DNA of 16,680 nt from JBJXFK01 sp046155505 (GTDB lineage: Bacteria > Planctomycetota > Phycisphaerae > UBA1845 > Fen-1342), in NCBI GenBank assembly GCA_046155505.1, contig JBJXFK010000163.1, positions 1 through 16,680 of the forward strand, given 5' to 3'. The notes under the pieces are model-generated. The model saw only the letters and a list, made by a program, of their open reading frames with translations, did no database searches and had not been told where the DNA came from. The first letter of the stretch is position 1. Each line of letters begins with the position of its first letter. Position numbers and translations under genes: made by a program. Below are positions 1 to 6,634 of the stretch, piece after piece.

Positions 1-233
1 GGCGTCCTGGGCAACGGCTAATCCCGTGTCCGGAGAATGTGCCCGCAGATAGCCGAAGCCAGGCAAAGCTTCAGCACAAGACCTCCGCTCGCGGTCGCTC
101 GGCTGCAAAGACTCCAAAACGAGCCGCGCTGTGTTGTGAATCCGCGGAAGCGCGGATTCGTGGCGGCGCAAGGTCGAAGAGTCGCAAGACAATTCGACCT
201 CCGCGCCGGCGGGTTCGATCCCCGCCACCTCCA
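1..233 (+). ncRNA. ssrA: Probable tmRNA (ssrA), 3' part, truncated by the window edge
   Basis: The last 25 bases look like the T arm and acceptor strand of a tRNA-like domain: T stem GCGGG (209-213), loop TTCGATC (214-220), CCCGC (221-225), acceptor strand CACCTCC (226-232) and discriminator A233. This closely resembles tmRNA 3' ends. CCA is not encoded (TAG follows). No matching GGAGGTG or GGGGGTG 5' strand lies within tRNA distance, so an ordinary tRNA is unlikely. Upstream are compact hairpins: a perfect 9-bp stem at 138-159 and an 8-bp stem (171-178 with 193-200) enclosing GTC-GCAA-GAC. At 14-28 a TAA sits in the loop of a small ACGG/CCGT hairpin, about 210 nt from the 3' end. In well-studied tmRNAs the tag stop codon lies in a similar place, but the codons here read ..GNG-stop rather than the usual ..LAA. 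tmRNA rescues stalled ribosomes by trans-translation. The tag and 5' half are not visible, so the call is moderate. Confidence 0.5.
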
Positions 234-469
234 TAGCCCCACTGCGCGCCCACATTTTCGCAACAAAAGCGCCCACGCGCCGATGCGCCCCGCGCCCTGC
301 GCCCCCTCGGGTGCCGTGCCGACGTCGCAACCCGGGGCGCCACCTCTTAAACGCCGACCCGCCCCAGGCGACCGGCGTTCCGTTGTCCCGTTGTTCCCAA
401 ATCGCAGCCGAGGGCGGCCGCTCCACAACGTCGGCCACGCAGGCCCGATCGCTACTGGTTCACGCCCGC
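234..469. other. Intergenic region without a recognised gene
   Basis: This gap lies between the tmRNA-like 3' end and the stop codon of the minus-strand dehydrogenase-lectin-dockerin gene. Reading frames here are arginine- and proline-rich GC shadows with no recognisable protein. It contains a short octamer doublet (382-398). It also contains a weak hairpin (GCGC-CCAC-GCGC, 269-280), followed on the minus strand by TTTT, which could be a poor terminator for the minus-strand gene. Confidence 0.5.
382..398. repeat. Octamer doublet, GTTGTYCC unit
   Basis: Two consecutive 8-bp units, GTTGTCCC and GTTGTTCC, are followed by another C. A very similar doublet, CTTGTTCC twice plus C, occurs at 6515-6531 beside the heptamer array behind nuoD. 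Both copies are intergenic. This suggests a dispersed short-repeat family, but two units are too few to be sure. Confidence 0.35.
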
Positions 470-3400
470 TCAGCACGTCACGCCAAAATTGGCCAGCAGC
501 ACCGACAAGTCACTCAAATCAACATCGCCATCCAAATCATGATCGCCTTGCGCCGCCGTCGCTCCGCCGTTGACGCCGAAATTTGCCAGCAGCGTGGCCA
601 GATCGGTGAGCGTCACCGCGCTGTCGCCATTGAGGTCGCCGGGGCAGGCGCACACGTCGAGCAAGCCGTCACCGTCAGCGTCATTCGGCCCCGGCACGGC
701 GAACGCGACGTTGTCGATCCAGTGCTCATTCGTCGCGCCGCCGCTGCGTCCGCCGAAGCCGTAGTAAGGCACAAACGGCACGTAATTCGCGATCAACTCG
801 CCGCTGAATGCGGTTTCCCACTGGCCCGCCGCATTGGTCACGCTCATGCTCAGTCGCTGATCGCGGAAGGTGATCCGCGCGCGGTGCGTCTGGTTGTCTT
901 CCAGGTCGAACGTCGGCGAATACGTCGCGACCGATGCACCGTCGAATTGCAGGTCGATCGTGTTCTCGCCCTCGCCGCCGTTGTCGTATGTGTCAAACTG
1001 CACGGTGATCGAACCTGGGCCGGCGGGCGTGTGGCTTGTCGAGCCGGGGCCTTCTTCGCTGAAGATCTCGAAGATCGAGTACAGAGCGGTGTCGAACACG
1101 GAGAAGCACATGCCGTCGGCACCGCTGCCGCCGCCGATGCGGAAGTCGAACTCGATCGAGAAGCTGTTGACCGGCTCGGCCGATAGCGGCGGACGAATCG
1201 CGGTGCCGAGGACGAAGGCGTCAGTGGTCGTGAGCCGCACAGCACCACCGGTGCGCAGGGCGTTTCCGTTCAATACGAACTCGCCGGTGCCCGCGGTGAA
1301 ATCGGTATTGATCAGCACCTGCGCCTCGCACTCGTCGGGAACGTCGCTACCGTTGCAATCGGTGCTGCCGCCACCGGCGATGTCGCATTCGTCGGGCTGT
1401 GCGTTGCCGTTGCAGTCCTGACTGGTTCCGTCGGCGAGATCCTGCGTGTCGGGGAAGCCGTTGCCGTTGCAATCGGGCGGCGGGGGAGCCGGCGAATAGC
1501 GGATGCGCAAAATGTTTGCGCCGCGAGCGATCGGGTTGCCGCCGGCGTCTTCGCGATAGAAGTCGCTGAAATACAGGCCGTCGGGTCCGGCGGCGATGGC
1601 GACCGCCGACGACGAGCCGCCGCCGTTGTAGTAGCCGATGGCCCGCGGACCGCCAACGAGGTTTCCCGCGCCGTCGATGATCCACTCGGTGATGGCCTTT
1701 ACGGTGGGATTGCCCGGCCCGCTAGCGAACGTGCCGCCGCTCTGCGTGACGTAGGCGCGGCCGAAGTAATCGCTGGGAAAGCCGCTGCCGCCGAAGACTT
1801 CGTTCTCAATGAAGGCGATGTTCACCGGCGCGGTGGCGGGGTTCCAGTTATAGAGTGCAAAATTGGTCATCGAGATGTCCGAGCCATCCCAGAGGTAGTT
1901 GCGACCGTTGACGAGCAGTGCGAAGCGATCGACGCTGGGGCCGTTCTCGACGAAGAAGTGCTGGCCGGTGCTGCGCCGCCACGCGCCGCCGAAGGGGTTC
2001 CGCACACCGCGGGCGAAGGTGTAGTCGGTGGCGTTGATGCCGTTGCCGGCGTTGTAGAACGGGTTGTCGGGCAGCGCCTGGCCGGTGCGGCTGAGGCGGA
2101 TGATCTTGCCGCGGAACTGGCCGGCCTGCTGCGCTGCGGATGCGACGAAGCCGTCGCCGACGTGGACGTAGAGCTGATTGTCGGGGCCAAATGTGATGTT
2201 CGAGATTTGATGCGACTGTCCCTGCGTCTCCGGGGCCATGTTGAGAATCGTTGTGCGTGTGGCCATCGTGCGTCCGCCGTCGCTGCTGGTAAGGCGCTGC
2301 ACAATCGGATGGTGCGGTGCATTGTCGTCAGCGGGGTTGGAGCTATACAGGAGCGTGACGTAAAGGTCGCCGTTGGTCGGATCGACGACGATGCCCGCGA
2401 GTCCCTGCTCGCCCGAGCCGGGGAAATTGCCGGTGGGGTTGAAGTTGAGCAAGCCCGTGGCGTAGTCCTGCACCGTGCCGTCGCGCAAGACGACCTTGAT
2501 CTCGCCATAGAGTTCGGCGACGTAATAGAACGGGTCGGTCGGGTTGTTGCCCGGATTCGGTACGAACGCGATGTTGACGGGAAGCTGGAAGCCGCGGGCG
2601 ACGATTTCGACGCGCACGTCGCCTGCTGCGGTCCACGGGACGGCGGGTCCGCGAACGAGCGAGGAAAAGCTCGGCTCGGTCTCGCCGGGCTGGGCGACGT
2701 ACGTGCCGCCGTTGTCGCTGACCCAGTAGAGCCGCGACTGGCCGGGTTGGAGGTTGTGGGCCGGCAGATAGATCGTGCGGGCGGTGCCGTCGTCGGTTGT
2801 AAACGACAGGTCGGCTTCGGGAATTTCGAGCACCGCCGAGCCGGCGATGACGGTGACGCGCACGTCGCCATGCTCGGGTAGCGGCGGTGGGTTGATGACC
2901 TGGTTGCCGGTGAGCGAGCCGCGGATTTCGAGTGCGAGTTCGAATGTGCCGTGCCCGGCCTCGATCAGAACGCGACCGGCTGTCGCGCCGGCGGGCAGCG
3001 TCGCCGTCGCACCTGCGGGCGTGCGAAGGGTCGGCACGGGAATCGGCACGATGTCTTCGAGTTCCATCGCGAACAGCGTCGATTCCGGACCGGTGACAAA
3101 CGGACGAACGGCCCAGGCGCTCCACTCGGTCGCGGCGTTGTTGCTGTCGTCGCGATGACGCACGCGCAGCTCGTAGTTCGTCTCGGGATCAAACGTGCGG
3201 CGACCGACGAGCGGCCCTTCGAAGGTGCCATCGCCGGCGTGCGTGTGGACGCGTTCGACGCCGCCGATGCAGCTCGTGACCCAGACGCGGACCGGCGGCG
3301 CGACCTGCCAGATTTCCCAATCGGTGCAGCGATGCGTGTCGCTGGGATTGGGGTCGCTGAAATCGGCGGCTTCCATGTGGACGTCGGCGGGATTGACGAT

Positions 3401-3529
3401 GCGATTGACCTGCGGCTCGGTGATGATGGGTGTCGCCGGCGGCTGGTTTTGAGCGAGCGAAAGCGGCGTAAGTACTGCGACGGCGATCAGCGCAGAGCTA
3501 CGCCGGAATTCGCTGCGAAAAGTGAACAT
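470..3529 (-). CDS. Secreted PQQ-dependent sugar dehydrogenase-like protein with lectin-like domain and dockerin
   Basis: 1019 residues. The start at 3529 is chosen over an in-frame upstream start because GGGGGG lies a few bases before this ATG and a signal peptide follows (basic MFTFRSEFRRSS, then a hydrophobic stretch to about residue 26). Residues 30-147 look like a fibronectin-like sandwich. About 300-681 is a glucose/sorbosone dehydrogenase-type beta-propeller (cues include GLAGIVVDPTNGDLYV, SHQISNITFGPDNQLYV, ARGVRNPFGGAW). About 686-737 holds three DCNG-containing, PDEC-like calcium-binding repeats. About 740-946 resembles an L-type lectin/concanavalin-like jelly roll (SFSIEFDFRIGG, ITVQFDTYDN). 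About 955-1019 is a type I dockerin-like pair of EF-hand loops ending GVTC. The family oxidises sugars or related alcohols using PQQ; the substrate here is unknown and the catalytic residues were not verified. It probably acts outside the cytoplasm on carbohydrate. It is a single gene, divergent from the Uma2 run. Confidence 0.85.
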   Translation of the reverse strand: MFTFRSEFRRSSALIAVAVLTPLSLAQNQPPATPIITEPQVNRIVNPADVHMEAADFSDPNPSDTHRCTDWEIWQVAPPVRVWVTSCIGGVERVHTHAGDGTFEGPLVGRRTFDPETNYELRVRHRDDSNNAATEWSAWAVRPFVTGPESTLFAMELEDIVPIPVPTLRTPAGATATLPAGATAGRVLIEAGHGTFELALEIRGSLTGNQVINPPPLPEHGDVRVTVIAGSAVLEIPEADLSFTTDDGTARTIYLPAHNLQPGQSRLYWVSDNGGTYVAQPGETEPSFSSLVRGPAVPWTAAGDVRVEIVARGFQLPVNIAFVPNPGNNPTDPFYYVAELYGEIKVVLRDGTVQDYATGLLNFNPTGNFPGSGEQGLAGIVVDPTNGDLYVTLLYSSNPADDNAPHHPIVQRLTSSDGGRTMATRTTILNMAPETQGQSHQISNITFGPDNQLYVHVGDGFVASAAQQAGQFRGKIIRLSRTGQALPDNPFYNAGNGINATDYTFARGVRNPFGGAWRRSTGQHFFVENGPSVDRFALLVNGRNYLWDGSDISMTNFALYNWNPATAPVNIAFIENEVFGGSGFPSDYFGRAYVTQSGGTFASGPGNPTVKAITEWIIDGAGNLVGGPRAIGYYNGGGSSSAVAIAAGPDGLYFSDFYREDAGGNPIARGANILRIRYSPAPPPPDCNGNGFPDTQDLADGTSQDCNGNAQPDECDIAGGGSTDCNGSDVPDECEAQVLINTDFTAGTGEFVLNGNALRTGGAVRLTTTDAFVLGTAIRPPLSAEPVNSFSIEFDFRIGGGSGADGMCFSVFDTALYSIFEIFSEEGPGSTSHTPAGPGSITVQFDTYDNGGEGENTIDLQFDGASVATYSPTFDLEDNQTHRARITFRDQRLSMSVTNAAGQWETAFSGELIANYVPFVPYYGFGGRSGGATNEHWIDNVAFAVPGPNDADGDGLLDVCACPGDLNGDSAVTLTDLATLLANFGVNGGATAAQGDHDLDGDVDLSDLSVLLANFGVTC

Positions 3530-3576
3530 GTGACCCCCCGGTTCAGGGCGATTGGAAGCAATGCCGCCCAGCACTC

Positions 3577-3582
3577 ATCATA
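3577..3582 (-). promoter_or_regulatory. Possible -10 element for the dehydrogenase-dockerin gene
   Basis: On the minus strand this reads TATGAT, five of six matches to the sigma-70 -10 consensus, about 48 nt before the chosen start codon. No convincing -35 lies 16-18 bp further upstream, so the call is weak. Confidence 0.25.
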
Positions 3583-3816
3583 ACGATAGGCGGACGGCAG
3601 ACCTGCATGGAAAATGCGGCGAATGGTTTACCGGAAATTTGCGCGGCGGGGCGAGGTAGTGGCGATCCCGAGGGCAAGCGAGTTGCGTTGAAGTGTCGAA
3701 GGTCCGTGGAGGTTGTGATTCCCGTTTTCACCCGACAGCTTGATTCGTTTGCCCGCTCTTCCGACAGCTTACCGACTGCCGGAGTTTCGGCCGTCGGCAT
3801 CGCGTGCGACGATCGC

Positions 3817-3822
3817 TACAAT
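3817..3822 (+). promoter_or_regulatory. Possible -10 element (TACAAT) giving a leaderless uma2 transcript
   Basis: TACAAT ends 7 nt before the A of the ATG at 3830, so transcription would begin at or next to the start codon. No Shine-Dalgarno sequence precedes that ATG, which fits a leaderless mRNA. No clear TTGACA-like box is seen at the right distance. Confidence 0.35.
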
Positions 3823-3829
3823 TCCATCG

Positions 3830-4519
3830 ATGTCTTCACTGACGCGCTCACACAAACTGATCAAACGCCGCCGCGCGGCTCGCACTGCACGCGCCTTCTC
3901 GCCGCGCGCGCTCGGCCCCGGCGAAAGCGGCGTTGCCTCGTCAGCCGCGCAGTACGCCCGCTGCATCGACGCCCCCGGCTATCGCAGCGAAATCATCGAT
4001 GGAGTGGTTCACGTCTCGCCGAGTCCCAGACGATTTCATCAGGCTTGGTCGCTCGATATCGCCGTCGCGCTGCGTGAGTTCGCGCGACGCAGCCCGAATG
4101 TCATCAATCACGTCGCCACCGACAACGACGTAGTTATTCAACATCGCCCCGGCCCCACAAGACCACGACCCGATGTCACGGCCTACCACAACTTCCCGCC
4201 GCGCTCGCAGTGGCTAATGAACGACGACTGGACCGGCGTTTGTCCGATTCTTGTGGTCGAGGTGCTGTCGAAAACGCGCTCGCGAAAGGACATCGAGCGC
4301 AATCGAATCTTGTATTGGGCAGCCGGTGGAATCGCGGAATACTGGATCGTCGACCCGCAGCTTAGTCCGTTGAAGCCGAAGCTGACCGTGCTGGTTCGCG
4401 GCATGGGCCGCCACGAATGGACCGAGCACGCGGTTCCATTTGGGCGAACGTGGAAATCGAGCATGATTTCGGGTCTGTCGGTTTCGCTCAGCGACATTGC
4501 AAAGCAGGCGGGCGAATGA
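3830..4519 (+). CDS. Uma2 family (DUF820) restriction-endonuclease-fold protein, first copy
   Basis: 229 residues. The Uma2 family has a PD-(D/E)xK nuclease fold; its biological role is largely unknown and members are often multicopy. Family features seen: an N-terminal (Y)RSEIIDGVVHVSPSP block (about 52-66), RPRPD with D115, a VVEVLS strand with E144, and KDIERNR followed by AEYWIVDP. The position where many members carry the K of ExK appears as N158, flanked by arginines, and there is an extra Gly in AGGIAEYW. The first 40 or so residues are basic and low in complexity, and may not be real domain. The start at 3830 is preferred because a TACAAT box lies just upstream; the frame is open further 5' without support. 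The gene overlaps the second copy by 4 nt (ATGA), so the two are probably co-transcribed and translationally coupled. Confidence 0.85.
   Translation: MSSLTRSHKLIKRRRAARTARAFSPRALGPGESGVASSAAQYARCIDAPGYRSEIIDGVVHVSPSPRRFHQAWSLDIAVALREFARRSPNVINHVATDNDVVIQHRPGPTRPRPDVTAYHNFPPRSQWLMNDDWTGVCPILVVEVLSKTRSRKDIERNRILYWAAGGIAEYWIVDPQLSPLKPKLTVLVRGMGRHEWTEHAVPFGRTWKSSMISGLSVSLSDIAKQAGE
3953..4026 (+). repeat. Internal duplicated segment, copy 1
   Basis: These 74 bp match 4660-4733 with only two mismatches. They encode YARCIDAPGYRSEIIDG and the following VSPSP in both Uma2 genes. The flanking parts of the two genes differ far more, so identity is confined to this block. Confidence 0.85.
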
Positions 4520-5220
4520 GCGTGATTCGTGTACAACGCGCGTCCGCGCGCCGCCGAGTGGCGGTTGGCACAATCGTGCCCCGCGGTCGGATTGGCGCGA
4601 AGCGATCTCCGCGCATTCTCGGCTTCGCGGATGCTGGCGTCGTCATGACGGTCGCCGAATACGCCCGCTGCATCGACGCCCCCGGCTATCGCAGCGAAAT
4701 CATCGATGGAGTGGTTTACGTGTCGCCGAGTCCGCTTCCGCAACACAGCTATTGGCAACGCCTCGTGCAACGCACGCTGGAACGCTATTGCGACAAACAT
4801 TCCGATCGTCTGAATCACGTCGCCACAGACGTCGATGTCGTCATTCGCCATCGCGGGAAGCCGACTCGCGTGCGTCCCGATGTCGCCGCGTTTTGCGCGT
4901 TCCCGTCGCTGGCTCAAATCGTCAAGGCCAACGACTGGGCGCTCTATCAGCCGCTGGTCGTCGCCGAGATTATCTCGGCCGCGCGCGCCGCCAAGGACAT
5001 CGAGCGAAATCGCGCCCTGTATTGGCTGGCCGGCGGCATCGCCGAATATTGGATCATCGACCCGCGACGAAACGCGCTTCAGCCCGCACTGGTCGCCCTC
5101 GTTCGCGAGCCGGGCAAAGCCGACTGGACCCAGCATCGAATTGCGTTCGGTAAGCCGTGGCGCAGTGTCGCCCTCCCCGGCCTCGTGCTCAATCTGAAAC
5201 ACCCGACCAAGGCCAACTGA
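4516..5220 (+). CDS. Uma2 family (DUF820) restriction-endonuclease-fold protein, second copy
   Basis: 234 residues from the ATG that overlaps the stop of the first copy. An in-frame ATG at 4645 (MTVAEYARC) would give a more typical Uma2 N-terminus of 191 residues. The 43 residues between the two starts are basic and low in complexity, so the later start is a serious alternative. Family features seen: YRSEIIDGVVYVSPSP, RVRPD, VVAEIIS (where the first copy has VVEVLS), and KDIERNRALYW followed by AEYWIIDP. The usual ExK lysine position again reads N. The two copies are clearly paralogous but diverged, apart from one near-identical block. The gene ends 8 nt before nuoD. Function is unknown beyond the presumed nuclease fold. 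Confidence 0.85.
   Translation: MSVIRVQRASARRRVAVGTIVPRGRIGAKRSPRILGFADAGVVMTVAEYARCIDAPGYRSEIIDGVVYVSPSPLPQHSYWQRLVQRTLERYCDKHSDRLNHVATDVDVVIRHRGKPTRVRPDVAAFCAFPSLAQIVKANDWALYQPLVVAEIISAARAAKDIERNRALYWLAGGIAEYWIIDPRRNALQPALVALVREPGKADWTQHRIAFGKPWRSVALPGLVLNLKHPTKAN
4660..4733 (+). repeat. Internal duplicated segment, copy 2
   Basis: Partner of 3953-4026 (72 of 74 bp identical). The two differences fall within a few bases of each other, near the 3' end: C to T, which changes His to Tyr, and C to G, which is silent. Confidence 0.85.
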
Positions 5221-5228
5221 CGCGCCCC

Positions 5229-6452
5229 ATGCAGCCAACCCAATACACCTTTGCTCCCGACCTTCTGCTCGACGCTGACCGCGAGCAGTCCGCCGATCTG
5301 CGCACCGAGGAAATGCTGATCAACATGGGGCCGCAACACCCGGCGACGCACGGCGTGCTGCGCGTCGTCCTGCGCACCGACGGCGAGATGGTGCTCGATG
5401 CCACCGCGCACATCGGCTATCTGCATCGCTGCGCCGAGAAGATCGGCGAGAATTTGCAGCCGTATCAGTTCGTGCCCAAGACCGATCGCATGGACTACAT
5501 CGCGGCGATGAACAACAACTACACCTTCGCGATGGCGATTGAAAAGCTGTGCGGCATCGACGTGCCCGAGCGCGGGCGATACGTGCGCACGATCATGGCC
5601 GAGCTGAATCGCATCGCCAGCCACCTGATTGCGTTCGGCACGTATGGCCTCGACATGGGCGCGTTCACGCCGTTCCTCTATGCGATGCGCGAACGCGAAT
5701 ACATCCTCGACCTGTTCGAGGCGGCGTGCGGGGCGCGGCTCACGCATTCATACATTTTCCCCGGCGGGCCGTATTACCCCGGCAACATCAAGGAAGACGC
5801 GCTTCCGGCGGGCTGGCTCGAGCGCTGCCGCGAGTTTCTCGATTACTTCGAGCCGAAGATTGATGAGTACAACCAACTACTCAGCTTCAACCACATCTTC
5901 ATTCGTCGCACGGCGGGCGTGGGCGTCATCTCGCCCGAGAAGGCGCTCGCGTACGCGCTGACGGGGCCGAATCTGCGCGGCTCGGGCATTCGCTGGGATT
6001 TGCGGCGATCGACGCCATACGACCTGTACGACCGATTCGAGTTCGACATCCCCATTGGCCTGCCCGGCGGCAGTGGCGACGTGCCGCGCGAGGCGGTGGT
6101 CGGCGATTGCTGGAATCGCTATTACGTGCGCATGATCGAGATGAAGCAGAGCGTGCGCATCCTGCGTCAATGCCTAGCACAAATTCCGAAAGACGGGCCG
6201 TGTCGCGTGAAGGGTGCCAAGAATGTGAAGCTACCGCCGGCATCGATCTACCTCGAAGCCGAAAACCCGCGCGGGCAGCTTGGGTTTTACATCGAGGGTG
6301 ACGGTTCGACGATCCCGTATCGCGTGAAAGCCCGTGGCCCGAGCTTTTGCAATCTGAGCATCTTGCACGAGGTCTGTCGCAACGTGCTGCTGGGCGATGT
6401 GCCGGCGATCATTGGGAGCATTGATATAGTGATGGGGGAAGTGGATCGATAG
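5229..6452 (+). CDS. nuoD: NADH-quinone oxidoreductase subunit D (complex I 49-kDa subunit)
   Basis: 407 residues, full length for NuoD. This peripheral-arm subunit helps form the quinone-binding site of respiratory complex I, which couples NADH oxidation to proton pumping. Seen: GPQHPATHG (34-42), a strongly conserved quinone-site loop; HIGYLHRCAEKIGE (61-74), the family signature with Cys where many homologues have Gly; the NNNYTFAMAIEKL segment; RIASHLIAFGTYGLDMGA; and the typical end GSIDIVMGEVDR. The start at 5229 is chosen because RTEEMLINMGPQHP follows at the usual distance; a GTG at 5157 would run back into the Uma2 gene. No good Shine-Dalgarno is seen, but the Uma2 stop is only 8 nt upstream, so coupled translation is likely. 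No other nuo gene is in the window. The stop codon is also the first triplet of a heptamer repeat. Confidence 0.97.
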   Translation: MQPTQYTFAPDLLLDADREQSADLRTEEMLINMGPQHPATHGVLRVVLRTDGEMVLDATAHIGYLHRCAEKIGENLQPYQFVPKTDRMDYIAAMNNNYTFAMAIEKLCGIDVPERGRYVRTIMAELNRIASHLIAFGTYGLDMGAFTPFLYAMREREYILDLFEAACGARLTHSYIFPGGPYYPGNIKEDALPAGWLERCREFLDYFEPKIDEYNQLLSFNHIFIRRTAGVGVISPEKALAYALTGPNLRGSGIRWDLRRSTPYDLYDRFEFDIPIGLPGGSGDVPREAVVGDCWNRYYVRMIEMKQSVRILRQCLAQIPKDGPCRVKGAKNVKLPPASIYLEAENPRGQLGFYIEGDGSTIPYRVKARGPSFCNLSILHEVCRNVLLGDVPAIIGSIDIVMGEVDR

Positions 6453-6491
6453 TGTCTAGTGTCTAGTGTCTAGTGCGTAGTGCCTAGTGCC
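6450..6491 (+). repeat. Heptamer tandem repeat, six units of TAGTGYC type
   Basis: Six contiguous 7-bp units: TAGTGTC three times, TAGTGCG once and TAGTGCC twice, then TGGTCTT. The first TAG is the stop codon of nuoD. The array resembles the short tandemly repeated repetitive (STRR) heptamers described from cyanobacteria in form, though not necessarily in origin. Confidence 0.9.
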
Positions 6492-6514
6492 TGGTCTTGG
6501 ATTCGCGTGATCTC

Positions 6515-6531
6515 CTTGTTCCCTTGTTCCC
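6515..6531. repeat. Octamer doublet, CTTGTTCC unit
   Basis: Two perfect copies of CTTGTTCC followed by C, 23 bp after the heptamer array. A near match lies at 382-398. Confidence 0.45.
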
Positions 6532-6593
6532 AACGCAGTGTCAGGAATCGTAAACCCCGGCAATCCACGACCCCCTGCTGACGTTGTCCTTCC

Positions 6594-6605
6594 TTACGAT
6601 CGTAA
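6594..6605. promoter_or_regulatory. Perfect 12-bp palindrome upstream of the arylsulfotransferase-like gene
   Basis: TTACGATCGTAA is its own reverse complement. It ends 29 nt before the start codon at 6635. Its placement suits an operator or a promoter-proximal protein-binding site. No regulator can be named. Confidence 0.35.
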
Positions 6606-6634
6606 CATGTGCGCGTCGTAACAAGGGGCCTGTC

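Noticed and set aside
150..233. Ordinary tRNA gene
   Set aside because: The T arm and 3' acceptor are present, but no D arm, anticodon arm or matching 5' acceptor strand lies within 90 nt upstream.
269..280. Terminator for the dehydrogenase-dockerin gene
   Set aside because: The stem is only 4 bp with a 4-base T run and lies almost 200 nt beyond the stop codon; too weak to annotate.
200..340. Circularly permuted (two-piece) tmRNA
   Set aside because: No GGGG/GGAG-type 5' acceptor strand matching CACCTCC is found downstream of position 233 within a plausible distance.
1958..2881. Long plus-strand open frame inside the dehydrogenase-dockerin gene
   Set aside because: It is antisense to a gene with clear domains, has no recognisable protein motif, and is a normal by-product of high GC at third codon positions.
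4567..4580. GGCAC-AATC-GTGCC hairpin within the second Uma2 gene's N-terminal region
   Set aside because: A short stem inside a probable coding region; expected by chance at this base composition, though it would gain weight if the start is really at 4645.
4183..5238. 351-residue minus-strand frame across the Uma2 genes
   Set aside because: Its internal repeat (HSIDDFAAIAGGVDAAG) is just the antisense of the duplicated Uma2 block; no ribosome site or homology is seen.
6450..6531. CRISPR array
   Set aside because: Units are 7-8 bp and contiguous, without spacers, and no cas genes are present.
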